From: Larix kaempferi
Lineage: Eukaryota > Streptophyta > Pinopsida > Pinales > Pinaceae
DNA: 64,000 nt
Assembly: GCA_027924585.1 (NCBI GenBank)
Contig: BSBM01000809.1
Span: 2,807,001 to 2,871,000, forward strand
Direction: 5' to 3'
Both the position numbers and the translations under genes were made by a program. This document shows positions 1 to 10,787 of the stretch, in pieces (the first letter of the stretch is position 1; each line of letters starts with the position of its first letter). A model generated the notes under the pieces. It worked only from the letters and a program-made list of their open reading frames with translations, made no database searches and was not told where the DNA came from.

Positions 1-1626
1 TATCACAGTATATGGACCAATCCAATGCATCTTAAATTTACCAGGAAACTTCATGAATTTTCTATCATACAGGAGGACTAGGTCACCTACTTGAAAGCAT
101 TTGTTCTTTCTATGGTGATCATGCCAAGCTTTCTCACGGTATTTCTGAACTTCCTGGTGGAAGCCGTCTATGAAGCGATCTTCCTCCAACCCAACGAGGT
201 GTAGCAACCTTTCTTCTAATGCTGAGTGGTCTTCCATCCTTGTGAATGCAGCGATCCTTAAACTAGGGACAATATATTCCATTGGCATTATAGCTTCCTG
301 CCCATAAGCCAACTGAAAAGGTGTATGTCCTGTCAATTTCTTGCATGTGGTCCTGTATGCCCATAACACAGAGGAGATGCGTAAATCCCAATCATCTCTA
401 TTTACATCACAGACCTTAGTCAGTGCGTTCTCCAGTATTTTACTGAAAGCCTCAACAATGCCATTCGCTTGTGGATGATATGGAGTACTACGTTGATGAT
501 GAATGTGGAATTCCTCTGTAAGTGCCTCAATGGTCTTGTTTAAAAAATGAGTACCTTGGTCACTCATCAAAATCTTCGGACAGCCAAATCTTGACAATAT
601 GTCTTCAAAAAGTAACTGCGCAGCAGTACTGATGCTGCAATCCTTTACTGACTTTGCTTTTGCCCATCTGGTGAGGTAATCAGTAGCAATAATAATGTAC
701 CTTGCACTAGTTCTTTTTCCTGGTGGGTTTATAGGACCCACAAAATCAATTGCCCATTTCTCAAATGCCTGCAAGGTCAACTGTGGGTTTAATGGCATCT
801 CATCTCTTCGTGAAGGTTTCCCTGTCCTTTGACAGACATCACAGTTCCTGCAGTGTTCTTGGGAATCTTTGTGGATCGTGGGCCACCATAGCCCTGCGCG
901 GTAGCCCTTCCTGCATAGTGACCTCCCGCGATCCCAGAATGTGCGTCTGCTAGAATAAACGGTTTCTTGTGACGGTCCGAGTTTGCATAACTGACCTGGA
1001 ATTATAGTGAAGTCTGCGGCGCACACCACTAGCTGCTTCTTCTGATGGACGGATAATTCGTGTGGTGCCAGCCATGTTGTTAAAAAATTAATGATATCCT
1101 TATAATAATCATCGGCAACCTGTATAGCGAATAGCTGTGCATCAGGCAGACTATCTTCAATGTTTGTCGGCTCTTCTCCTGACTCAATCCTTGACAGATG
1201 ATCAGGTCCCAAGTCCAGTCTACCTAGCTTAACAATAATCTCAAAGTCATATTCCTGGAATAGTAGTATCCATCTGCATATGCGTCCCCCTAACAATGGC
1301 TTATTGACCAAGTATTTTAACGCAGAATGGTCAGTGAACATAAGGAAGTGCGCACCAAGCAAGTAATGTCTGAAGTTTTGTAGGGCATATACCATCGCAA
1401 GGCCTTCCCTCTCGGTATTAGTATAGTTCTTCTCTGTTGTTGACAGCTTCCTGCTCGAGAATGCAATAGGGTGGTCAATACCTCCTTCTACTGGCTGAGC
1501 TAATACAATTCCCAAGGCAATGCATGATGCGTCAACATGGACATGAAATGGCTTCGTCCAATCTGGAAATACTAGAATCGGTACAGTCACCATCTTTTCT
1601 TTTAGTGTATCAAAACCCTGTTCGCA
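1..1626 (-). pseudogene. G1 pol C-terminal part: RNase H and integrase
   Basis: The frame is open from the stop that ends the RT block (1627-1629) to the left window edge, about 540 codons; the first internal Met is at 1593. RNase H motifs are visible: HVHVDAS (first Asp), EREGLAM (Glu) and TDHSAL (Asp), ending in LGPDHLSRI. Integrase follows with a CxxC pair (CRNCDVC) and catalytic residues in IDFVGPI (Asp), LMSDQG (Asp) and NGIVEAF (Glu), then the GDLVLLYD C-terminal segment near base 60. Around 900-960 the reading frame is locally wrong: the expected [13 protein letters not shown] lies in another frame, so a pair of indels has damaged the zinc-finger region. Otherwise it is well preserved. 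The upstream RT is in the same frame, separated by one TAA. Confidence 0.88.
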
Positions 1627-2580
1627 TTATACGTTCCAAATGAACAGTGCGTCTTTCTTTAGTAGCTTTTCCATTGCTGCGATTATCTGCGCGGAACCCT
1701 TTATAAATTTCCTATAGTATCCAGTATGGCCTAAGGTAGAGCGCAACATCTTGACTGAATTTGGTGTTGGCAAGTTCACAATAATGGCAATCTTCGCAGG
1801 GTCCACCATCAGTCCTTGCTTACAAACAATGTGCCCAAGTAGAATCCCATAAGGAACACAAAAAATACACTTCTTTAGATTTAAAGAGATCTGATGTTGT
1901 CGACACTTCTCAAGCATCATTCTGAGGTTCGTACAATGGTTCTTCAATAGACCAAACACAGTCCAATTATCATAATAGGCTTCGAGAAACTTATGCATAA
2001 ACTCTTTGAATGCTGCGACGACCACTCTGGAAAATATGGCAGGTGCGTTCTTCAGGCCAAAAGGCATTACTGTGTACTGGAACGACCCCCATTCTGTAGC
2101 AAAAGTCGTCTTATGCCTGTCTGCGGGATCAATCCTTATTTGATGATACCTTGAAAAACCATCAATAAAAGAATAGGCCTCATTCCCTCCAACATTATCA
2201 AGCACTTCGTCCATGAATGGAGTAGGGAATGGGTCGTGCATGGAAGCATCATTAAGTTTTCTGAGATCAACACAAATCCTGATCTCACCCTTCGCTTTCT
2301 TGTCTTGAACGACCATGGGACTAATCCACTCTGATTCCTCGACAGGTTCAATGATTCCTACTTCAAGCATCTTATCCAGTTCTGCGTGTACTCTTTCTTT
2401 GTAGCACGAATTTAGTCTGTACGGTCTCTGCTTCACGGGCTTTGCACCTGGCTTCAAAGGTATTTTCATGAATCCTAGGTCTCCTAGAATGCCTTTCATT
2501 TCTGTGAATTTAGTTGGAAACGGTTCCTAATATTCATGCAAGGTGTCTGCGATCTCTGCAATAGTCTAATCGTCCCAATA
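1627..2580 (-). pseudogene. G1 pol: reverse transcriptase
   Basis: A Ty3/gypsy RT. The longest open stretch (1627-2499, 290 aa) starts at an internal Met. Homology extends upstream past a TAG near 2527 into EPFPTKFTE, as in G2. Visible RT blocks are SPMVVQDKK, ICVDLRKLND, YSFIDGFSRYHQI, MPFGLKNAPAIFSR and LGHIVCKQGL. The catalytic YxDD box reads YYDN here: the second Asp is Asn, whereas G2 has YFDD at the same place. The enzyme encoded by this copy is thus probably dead. It ends in a TAA (1627-1629) directly in frame with RNase H, so pol was one polyprotein. Confidence 0.9.
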
Positions 2581-3684
2581 GTCTCCAATTGCTGCGAACT
2601 TCGGTTCTTCGCTTGTGCCAATGTTCACCTTCTGTGTTTTTATTGGTCCGCTTATATCTAGGATTTCTAATGGAGGTCTTTCTACGTCGTGCGCACCCTC
2701 CGATTCTGGTATGGCTATGTTGCGCGGGTCATCCTCATTGTCTTCATTTCTATCATCGATGTCTTCAGCTAGGTTGTAACACTCGATGGGGTGTTCTTCA
2801 TGTTTCGTCCATTATGACTGTAGGTGTGCAGGAATGCGATCTGCCTCGAAGAATTCCTCCAACGTCATATTTCTGTGAGGACAGTTTTCCCTGAATATGT
2901 GTTCCTTAATTATCTGCAACGCATCATGGATCAACGGGTTCTCATCATCAAAGTTGAAGTCCCTCTGGAAGTTCGCAGTCAGCCTGTCCCAATCAGTGGT
3001 TTCTCTGCGCAACTCCAGGTCTAGGTACCATTTCTTTGGGATGTCATCATCTAGCGTATGTACAAATAGATGCACCCATTCTGTGTGTGGCCTTTCCGCC
3101 CATGTCTGCGAGTAGACTTCAATGTGTTGACTAGGATCTGTCTATCCATTAAAATTTTCAAAGGGTAAGGTAACCCTTTCAGCAAATCGGATCTGCATCT
3201 TAATTCTGCATTGATCCCAAGTGGTCAATGTCTGCTTGTGTGCATTCAACCATCTAGCGGGTGTGTCGCACAGTGCCATATCTAATGCTGGTAATCTGTG
3301 CTCATCTGTAATGGTTGCAGTATATTCTTGAATGAAAGTGTAAACATTAGTAGAACCATCATATGTGGGAATAGGACTTACCTCCTTCCCGATCCAACGC
3401 AGTGATTTCGTAACCTGCACGCACCTTCTTGCTGATACTTCATGCATCCGGATTTTCCAATTTTCCAGCCCTGCCTCTGTATCAGAGACGCAGGAGCTGT
3501 CACATCTCCAGCTGAGTGTACCATTTGTAGTAGGATTAATGTAATCTTCCTGGTTCGCTGTGAGCTGGTATAGTCTGTCCAAGTCTTGAGCCTTGGATTC
3601 ATCCTGAATCGGCTCGCTATATCTGTCACCATCTGCAGGATCCAACGATACGACGACCGTAAGATGCTTTCCTTCAAATATCAT
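2530..3684 (-). pseudogene. G1 pol: gag-like module between protease and RT
   Basis: The segment between protease and RT holds open stretches at 3142-3684 (180 aa) and 2812-3075 (87 aa), broken by stops near 3141 and 2811. The protein has a PIPTYDG start, ARWLNAHKQTLTTWDQC, then WMHLFVHTL, IPKKWYLDLELR and ANFQRDFNFDDE. Spacing of W, L and F residues resembles the Retrotrans_gag fold, but this lies after the protease and is additional to the normal gag. G2 carries the same module in a longer open frame, so it is an old part of the polyprotein and not a recent insertion. The acidic tail leads into the RT. Function is not known to me; gag-like is inference from pattern. Confidence 0.6.
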
Positions 3685-3689
3685 CTTCT

Positions 3690-4393
3690 TCTTTTTTTAA
3701 GTTGATGATAGCCAAGTTATCAATAGCCCATTCAATTCCTAGCAGTGCAGGAAAATGCTAACTATCATCCACAATCTCGATAACTTCAAAGCTGCATGAC
3801 TTTGGACTCCATCGATGTCGACTATCACATCAGCTAACCGACCAAAAAGTATGACTTTCTCTTGGTTAGCCATTCTCAACTGGATAGGTGACCATGAAAA
3901 CTTTGGTCAACCCATCTGCTGCCATGTCTGCTTAGTTAAGACATTTACTTCAGATCCCAGATCAAGGATGACTTCATCCATTTCAAAATCTCCAATTTGC
4001 GTAGTAAGCCTCATTTCTCGGCCCGTTCTTTTATGCTTCCTTATGTGATGTACTGCGCTATCAGAAGTCTCTGTTATGGTCTGCGGCTCATACTGGTTTA
4101 TGAGCTTCTGTAGCTCTACTATGGCATTTTCACTTTTGAGTAGCTTCATGCAGCTTCGCAGGAACTGCACAACGGACGTGCTAATATCCGTTACAGTGCT
4201 TTTTTTTCATAGGCCGCTGGCATGTCTTCAACATGCGGTGCTTCACTGCGCAACAGGATCCTCTATGATTCTGTTTCTGTCTCTCTGTGTGAGCCTCCCC
4301 TGATGTGGACGCTTCTACTCCCCTATCGCGGCCTGTCTCAGCGCCACTGCGCGTGACCACATTGATGCTCGGGTCTACTGGTCTACTCTCCAC
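3690..4393 (-). pseudogene. G1 aspartic protease region
   Basis: The open segment 3907-4170 carries EMRLTTQIGDFEMDEVILDLGSEVNVL. The D-L-G-S replaces the D-T/S-G of most retroviral-type proteases, and G2 shows the same residues; D-L-G is, as I recall, usual in Athila/Tat proteases. A stop follows the QQMG segment and the C-terminal half (to about 3690) is frame-shifted. The stretch 4181-4393 links gag to protease; it contains NVVTRSGAETGRD, matched by NVVTRSGAATGRD in G2. Protease would process the gag-pol polyprotein inside the particle. Confidence 0.75.
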
Positions 4394-4489
4394 TACGATC
4401 CACTGGACGTTCGTGTTTGGTGCATCCGTCCGTCTTCTTTTCTACATTTCCACCTCTAGCACTGGGCAATATTCAATAACATGCTCAAA

Positions 4490-5956
4490 TTATTTACAAT
4501 AATTGCACGTAGTGCATGGGTTAACACAATCTCTAGATACGTGACCTAGATGGCCACAATTATAGCAAATGACCTGGCTACGGCCTCTTCCCTGCACCGG
4601 GTCAGCATTTCTTCCTCTTTCACGGTATCCAGCACCACGACCTCTGTATCCTCCTTGGTCATATTGTGCATTCTCTTGTTTCAACTGGTTATCTTCTTGT
4701 ACACGGTACAAGCCAGCACCTCTCATTGAGTCCATATCTCTTTTTCTCTCATTCATTAGCTCATATGCGTGGCAGTTGGATTCATCATGTACAATTGATT
4801 TACAGAAAATGCAGTATAAATTTTTAGGTGTTTTCACATATTTCTGTATAAGATAGCAGTCTTCAGGTCGGTGTCCTGTAGTTCTACAAATTTCACACCA
4901 TGGGGCCTGATTCTGATTTATTGGGTTGGGTGCACCACTATTAAGATAGTCGTGGAATAAAGGGCAATGCTCCCGGTCATGGCCTTCTCCTTTACAAGTT
5001 GTACACCAGACCTCATGTCTAGGTTCATACCTTTTTTCTTTTCCATTCTTCATGCTTTGCAACTCTAGTGTCAGGGTGGTCAGTTGGTTCTGGATCTGAG
5101 ACATTCCAGAACTAGTCTCACCAATCGGCGAAGCCTCTAGCTTCATTGTGATCTCCAAGACCTCTTCCAGCAACGTAACCTTCTGCTGCATCAATGGTAA
5201 TCTAATATGGGGCAACAGCACAACAATGAACCATTCCTTGTGTTGTTCCGGAGCTATAACAAAGCTTACTTGGTCTAATAGAGTCTTGAAATTATGATCA
5301 AACTCCCAAACCGTTTCAGTAAGTTTCTGCTTTATTTCTTTCAACTCGGTTATACACTGAGATTCAGATTTGGGTTTCTTAAACTCTGCCACAAGCGCAG
5401 CTTTAATTTCTGTGAGGTTTCTGGGCTGTGTGTTAGAGTACTTCATGAACCAATGTAAATCTCTGTCCCTAAAAGTGGTGATGAGCTGTGCTCTCTTCAT
5501 GGTATCATCTTGGATTTGTCTTACACTCCATACGGCTTCACAAAGAAACCAATGCTGGTCAGGGTCTTCTAGGCCAGTTCCTTTGAATATTGGGAGCTTC
5601 ATATCAGTGTTTGCCATTGTTATATTAGGTGGTGGTGCGCCCGGATTAGTGCGCGTCTGATGTAAAGGGCTCTGTGCAGTGAAAACAAATTGGCTTATCG
5701 GGATAGATGTACTAGGTTGAGTATTCTGCGGGGTGGGTTGCGTGGCGGGTGGGTTTTGAGATAAAGGTGGTGCGGTCTCTGTAGACGGTGGGTTCTCAGG
5801 GGTAAATGGTGGTGTGGCTTCATTGTCAAGGTCACAAGGAATCTCAGTATCAATATGGAGTCCAGGGCCTCCAAGATTCTTATTAAATTTATACCTCTTA
5901 CCACTTCTAAGATTATGGGTATCTTCGTCAGAATCACTATATGTATTGTTTACCAT
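4490..5956 (-). CDS. G1 gag with four intact zinc knuckles plus a broken fifth
   Basis: A 488-aa open frame encoding the structural nucleocapsid polyprotein. The N-terminal 110 residues are Pro/Thr-rich after SGKRYKF. A Retrotrans_gag-like core follows (LPIFKGTGLEDPDQHWF, then DLHWFMKY). The C-terminal half has successive CX2CX4HX4C knuckles beginning CTTC, CEIC, CIFC and CYNC, with an Arg/Gly-rich linker (GYRGRGAGYRERG) before the fourth. A fifth, CNYC..H..C, is cut by a TAA at its fourth residue; G2 keeps this fifth knuckle. The Met at 5956 begins MVNNTYSDSDEDT and is in frame with upstream codons that contain no stop back to about 5982, so the true start may be in the leader ORF. Confidence 0.85.
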   Translation of the reverse strand: MVNNTYSDSDEDTHNLRSGKRYKFNKNLGGPGLHIDTEIPCDLDNEATPPFTPENPPSTETAPPLSQNPPATQPTPQNTQPSTSIPISQFVFTAQSPLHQTRTNPGAPPPNITMANTDMKLPIFKGTGLEDPDQHWFLCEAVWSVRQIQDDTMKRAQLITTFRDRDLHWFMKYSNTQPRNLTEIKAALVAEFKKPKSESQCITELKEIKQKLTETVWEFDHNFKTLLDQVSFVIAPEQHKEWFIVVLLPHIRLPLMQQKVTLLEEVLEITMKLEASPIGETSSGMSQIQNQLTTLTLELQSMKNGKEKRYEPRHEVWCTTCKGEGHDREHCPLFHDYLNSGAPNPINQNQAPWCEICRTTGHRPEDCYLIQKYVKTPKNLYCIFCKSIVHDESNCHAYELMNERKRDMDSMRGAGLYRVQEDNQLKQENAQYDQGGYRGRGAGYRERGRNADPVQGRGRSQVICYNCGHLGHVSRDCVNPCTTCNYCK

Positions 5957-5972
5957 GACAAACTTAAGAATA

Positions 5973-6338
5973 TTAATGCATTCTTAAAACACCTTTCTTA
6001 GCTAACAACATCTTAATGTATAGACTGATATTGTTCAGCAACTTACCTTGGAATCCTCCGAAAAAGTATGCTTCTACTTGGCTGTAGGATTTGAGTGTGT
6101 CTACAGTAAATTCTGTTATGAAGCCTTCTAGCATATGATCAACCCAAAAATCAACTGCGCGTGCCAACGGGTTGTCTACTGCTTTGAGCTGCGCTATGAG
6201 CTTAGGATTCCATTTTGTAGGAACTCCTCCTTGAAAATAGGTTTTCTTTTCTGCGAGCCGCGAGATCCACGTGTGCAGCTTGTTTGGAAATGATGCCCAG
6301 AAAATCTTGTGAATATCTTCCCATAGATATCTATCCAA
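5973..6338 (-). CDS. G1 leader ORF upstream of gag
   Basis: A 121-aa open frame between the primer-binding site and gag. It starts MDRYLWEDIHKIFWASFPN and includes FQGGVPTKW, ARAVDFWVDHMLEGFITEF and KSYSQVEAYFFGGFQGK. The same protein is recognisable in G2 at about 21072-21430 (VVDFWLYSILEGYVTEF), so it is a conserved element part. It contains no motif I can name. A perfect CAAG/GTAAGT splice donor occurs at 6047/6046. Removing 64 nt joins this frame directly to gag. Without splicing the ORF ends 17 bases before the gag Met. It may be an N-terminal extension of gag or a separate leader protein. Confidence 0.6.
   Translation of the reverse strand: MDRYLWEDIHKIFWASFPNKLHTWISRLAEKKTYFQGGVPTKWNPKLIAQLKAVDNPLARAVDFWVDHMLEGFITEFTVDTLKSYSQVEAYFFGGFQGKLLNNISLYIKMLLAKKGVLRMH
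5983..6046 (-). other. Putative 64-nt intron or frameshift zone joining leader ORF to gag (G1)
   Basis: The minus strand reads CAAG/GTAAGT at the left splice and GTGTTTTAAG/AATGC at the right. Excision keeps one open frame from leader ORF into gag. The equivalent G2 segment (21072-21135) is also exactly 64 nt with the same GTAAGT and TTTTAAG ends. An alternative is programmed frameshifting, since the leader frame is itself conserved across the segment. Confidence 0.4.
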
Positions 6339-6510
6339 CCACTGTGTGTCACATAGACGCGGATTTCTATTCTCTTACCTTGCAAAGTCTCTTATGGTCT
6401 TGTCCCACCAAGCTTGGATTTCTATCTTTTCAGGATGCTAGTTGTCATAGCCTTCCGGAAACTGGTATTCTTCATCACACATCACGATTGCAACTCATCA
6501 CGGATTCTAG

Positions 6511-6526
6511 CGCGGCAACAGAACCA
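6511..6526 (-). other. Primer-binding site of G1
   Basis: The minus strand reads TGGTTCTGTTGCCGCG two bases inside the LTR boundary. G2 has the same TGGTTCTGTTGCCGC at 21572-21557. The GTTGCCG core resembles Asp-type primer sites, but I cannot assign the tRNA. Confidence 0.65.
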
Positions 6527-6528
6527 TT

Positions 6529-8202
6529 TGTTGGCTATAACTAACCTAGAGGTCTTCTATAAGACCCAGTTTCTTCGCGGTTTCCCTTTGACCAACAAAA
6601 CCCCTTCGCACCGGCCATTTCGGCAACAACCTGCGAGCAGGTTGAGGTCTCACCCGAGGTGTATCTATGGGGTACTGCGGAATCAGGTTTCCACAATAAG
6701 TGATAATTTGCTTGGACGGATGTACTGCGCAGCACAACATGGGGTATGTGCTGCGAGGTGAGACTGCGCAGCGATGGGAAACGCTGCGGTCCGCACCACT
6801 AAGTTCTTCTACTATGGAGCTTCTACTAAAACTATGAACTATGCAGCGCAACTTTATACTCAACTACCTTGAAACTGCTTGAGGTTCTGAATTGAGTATC
6901 ACTCATCCGCTCATTCAACTACTCAACCGATTATCCATCTACTATTCATTCATCCACTTGGAATGGTTACGATTTGAGCATATTCTACTGATACCATCTA
7001 GTTGTTATGCCTTTGTTCTATTGCGCATAAAGAAGTACTTAAGTGATCTCTTAACACTTAACCAACTAACTGGTTCACTATTCTCAAACATAAGCTAAAT
7101 GTTCACCATTCATCTATTTATGCAGAACTTAACATATCATCTCCATACCTCCTCTGATGGAAAATGCATACAACAGTTCTCTCATAAGAGCATGCAAGGA
7201 AACATCTAGACATTCATTTACAGAAAACACAGATAAGCATTCATTCATAAAACACAATCGCACAACACAATATTTAACGTGGTTCACTCCCCAGGATGGG
7301 AAGATACATCCACAAGAATGGTTGGTAATATATATCTTTAAAAATGGATGGGGACAACCGTTCTTAGTCTGCGCACTTAGCTGCAGACTCTCCTTCCTCT
7401 CAGATAGGTCTCTGCGCACACAGCTGCAGAGCCTTTACAATCTTCTCAACTCAAAGGAGATTTTACAATACAACATCTAGAACCCAAAAATGTAACAACA
7501 AAAAGTAACGAACTTCGAACCCCATCCCATACAAAATTGTCTTCTTAAATAGACCATGCCCGAAGGTCATGTCTTTACACTGCCGAAGACCTAAACCCAA
7601 CAACCCTTAGGGTTTACAAAACTGTGTCGGTTTCCCTAAATTGACTTACTGGCATCTGGTAGCTTTTGCTTCATCGTGGTGGTTCTCCATGTCTTCATTC
7701 TGTCGCTATCAGCCTTCCTGTCGCACGCATGCCAACAGGTCACTTTCACTGAACCGTTCATCTCTAACGATCTCGCCCACTAGGCATGCCAATCCATTGC
7801 TTTCCCTGAGCTATACTTTCCTTAACAAACTCGTGCATTGGCCACCTTCCTAATTTGCTCGTACCCACCGCTCGACACTCCTAGAGCATCTTTCCAAAAT
7901 TAGACCACTACTGGTCCATCCGGTACCTGCACTTGATCCTTGTCCGGCACTCCACTTTGCTGGCTCCACATGGCCTGACTACTTCGCAGCACTGCTTCCT
8001 CACAGCGCTGGTCTTCGCGGTGCTTCCAAAATTCGGATGCTGCGCACAACTTCATAGCATGGTCAAAACTTGGATGTTGCACACAACTTCGCAGCACCCT
8101 CAACACTTAGACAAAATTACATCTTTTTCTGAGCTGCGCTCAGCTCATCTTTTCCTGCTTATCGAAAGTGTTACCAAAACTTTGTCCCAATTGGGCCCAA
8201 CA
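6529..8202 (-). repeat. LTR shared by G1 (5' LTR) and G2 (3' LTR)
   Basis: On the plus strand it starts TGTTGGCTAT next to the G1 primer-binding site and ends GGGCCCAACA at 8202. It matches the G2 5' LTR in blocks throughout: CAACAAAACCCC near 6590, TTTAACGTGGTTCAC near 7273, CTGCAGACTCTC near 7381, and the CCCAACA end. To its right lies the extra ORF of G2, preceded on the minus strand by a weak purine tract (GATGGGAAGT). So the same LTR seems to close G2 and open G1. It has the short ORFs expected by chance and no gene. Confidence 0.8.
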
Positions 8203-8249
8203 ACTTCCCATCAATATGCTTCGTCAACAAGAGCGCTTCTTCCTCGATG

Positions 8250-10787
8250 GGCTATAGCTTCGCAGAAGCAAAAACCTCTCTTTCCCTTAGCTCTTTCAAC
8301 TCTTTCTGCAGCTCTTTTGCCTCTGCAAATTTTTGCATCCTTTTCTTTGCCGACAAATTTTTCATTTCCGCATTCACGATGTCAAGTTCCTACTGCCTTT
8401 GTTGCAGATCATTTTTCAACTTCTTGAGGTTGGGATCCTCATTCAATCTGGTTAGCACTGTGTTGGCTTCCTCTAGTAGATTTTGGCATCTCGATACTTC
8501 GACCGAGATGTTGTCTATTGTAGCCTTTACTTCTTCGCTTGGAGTTGCGCATTTATTTGGTGGGGTACTGGGTCGTTGAGCTTCCAAGTCTGTGATATTT
8601 CCCTTGTAGGAAATATCCATGTCCATCATTCCCATCGTAAGGGTTTCCACTCTGGCCCCAATATTAATGATGGTGTCCTTGACATTTGGCTCTTCTTCGC
8701 ACTTGTTGATTTTGGCGCAGACTGCTGATATCATTTCTTTCAGCCTGCGATTCCTCTCTTGAATGTCAGACAATTCCCTGCTGCTTCTTGCTGATTCAAG
8801 TTTTAGCTCGTCGAAGCTCTTTTTTAACTTGAAATTCTAATCATATGAGGAAATGCTTCTTTCTTGAATTTCTTCCACCGCCTGCATGTGCAAATTGTGC
8901 AAGTCCTCTATTGGCAACATGCTAACATTGAGGACAAAGTGCTCCAAGTTCCTAGCTGCTTCAGCTACCTGTTCATTGGGGTAAATAAGGTACGCTGGCT
9001 CAATGTGTACCAGTTGAGGGTTCAAGTTCAAAGCGTGGGATTCTCTCTTGTTCTTGGTTGACCCACCTGACTTGCCCTCAGAGTCCGAGTCTCGAACCAA
9101 GTCCTGTTGGGCTTGTCTGATCTTCGCAACCATCATTTTGATTGCTACAACAGTATGAAGAAGGTTTACTTGTGCCTCTTCATGTTTTGCTTGCTTCGCA
9201 ACTAGCGTGTCTTCCCAGTACTCATGGACCTTAATTGCGATGCTCTCGTAGTCGTCCTCATGCAGTGTTGGCTTTAACATCGGCTTAGTGAATTTCTACT
9301 TTTTTCGATGTACCTTCGTTGATCTTGGACTCTGTGTCACTTTCCTTTTTCCTTTATCTTGGTCTTCAGCCTGATCCACTAGAGTCCATTCTTCCTGCTC
9401 AATTGTTGTTCCCTTGTATTTTTCCATGTATTCATCTTTGTCTTCCTCGAAAGTGGACTTGACCTTGACTGGTTGGTCCACCTTCCATTCTGCTGGTCAT
9501 TCTTCCATCATCTATTCTATTTTCTCGGCATCCAGTTGATAGAATCCTGGATACCAGAGTTCTATTTCCGCATCATCCCTTGGCTTAATGTATCTGCAAT
9601 GCATGTTAGCCCTGAACCTCGGCTTTCCTTTGTATGCATTTGTCACTTGTTGTGAGCTGCGTGGTGTTCGCCGAATCACATCGTACAGTTGCTCGTAAGA
9701 TGTATAAAATAGCTCATTATTTTGGTATTGCCTAGCAGGCTTTGCGTTTTCCCATAAGTTAGCAAAGCGCGATCCTCGACATTCCCCTGTGAAAACTAGA
9801 AGGCCTTGGTAGCCAGTCAGCTCTTTCCAGCCAACAAGTGCAATTAGCACTAAGAGCCAACTGTAATGAAATGGACTTCCCTTGTCTTGAGTTTCTCGAA
9901 CATCGTCCAAGAACTCATTTAGCAGATACTTCACCTAGTTATATGGGGTGTTGTTCTTTGCTTGTGAGGAGAGGAGCACTGCCGCAGCCAGCACCTCTGT
10001 TGGTCGGCATTTCCTCAGTAGCATTCCCGCTAAGAGTTGAGCTGTGAATTGCGTGGCGTCGTCCTTGATAGGGGCTGTATAAAATCCACATTTTCCCTTC
10101 TGCAGACCAAACTCTTCCTTCATTCTTAAGGCGAGTTCTTTATCTTATGTCTTCCCTACAAACTCGTTTGCAGGGTCTGCGCCTCTCTTGTTAAGCATTG
10201 TGATGGAATATATCAAATCGATATTGATATCGATTCTGCGGTCCAACCATAGGTATCCTGAGTGTGTACATGATAGCAATGTGTGCACTGCTGTCGAAAG
10301 TTCCAGGCTTCTATCGAAATGCGGGATGTGCAGTACATTTAGAAACTCGGATGGTTCGAGTGCTTTGAGCCAACCCTGGACATGCAATTTTCGATGCCTG
10401 ATTGCTCATCAACTTGGCGACACATATACTAGTCCGGTTGATACTGTAGGTACTTCTTTGGCTTGGACTGACTTCCTTCCAGCAAGTCATAATCTTTGAA
10501 CTTGCAATCTTTCAATTTCCCTAGAAGGTTTCCTTCAACCTTCACCTGACTCGATATGGGCGGCAATGGAATCTTGTAGCCGACATTTTTGTCAAGGTCG
10601 ATAACTAGTGCATCCTCTCTCTTAGGTGGGATATATTCATGAACGAGGTGGAGGGGTCACTCACGAGTTGTGACAAGTGTCTATGGATTTGGTGCATTTG
10701 TTTCCATCGGCTCCTCATTCTCTGTAGCTGGGTGCTTATCTCTTTTCATTTCTGTGCAATGCCTTGCAGAGCTCTGGGATGAGGCGC
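8250..10787 (-). pseudogene. G2 extra ORF after integrase, main part (unknown protein)
   Basis: A chain of minus-strand open segments with few breaks: 10681-10787, 10145-10387, 9935-10123, 9512-9934, 9296-9481, 8837-9280 and 8390-8773. Together they read as one protein of about 800 aa. Recognisable stretches are HSGYLWLDRRIDI, NKRGADPANEF, LLRKCRPTEV, FHYSWLLVLIALVGW and a tail rich in Lys/Glu with heptad spacing that looks coiled-coil. It lies where Athila elements carry an env-like ORF, but I see no signal peptide or membrane segment, so I do not call it env. A divergent relative seems to exist at 53.9-57.2 kb. Function unknown. Confidence 0.6.

Larger units (their letters stand above)
1..8202 (-). 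mobile_element. Ty3/gypsy element G1 (Tat/Athila-like), partial
   Basis: A Ty3/gypsy LTR retrotransposon read right to left. In order come the 5' LTR (8202 to 6529), a primer-binding site, a leader ORF, gag, protease, a gag-like module, RT, RNase H and integrase, which runs off the window at base 1. The 3' LTR is therefore outside. Every coding block matches the second copy G2 (14.1-24.4 kb) in order and sequence, which supports the domain calls. The protease D-L-G-S motif and the integrase C-terminus (GDLVLLYD...GPY) suit the Tat/Athila branch. Several in-frame stops and a changed RT active site mark it as decayed. Confidence 0.9.

Noticed and set aside
3907-4170. D-L-G-S protease motif as a dead protease
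   Set aside because: Both G1 and G2 have it and D-L-G is usual in Athila/Tat proteases as I recall, so it is a family trait and not a lesion.
8390-10387. Extra ORF as a true env gene
   Set aside because: No signal peptide, transmembrane segment or env-like cleavage motif is visible; position alone is not enough.
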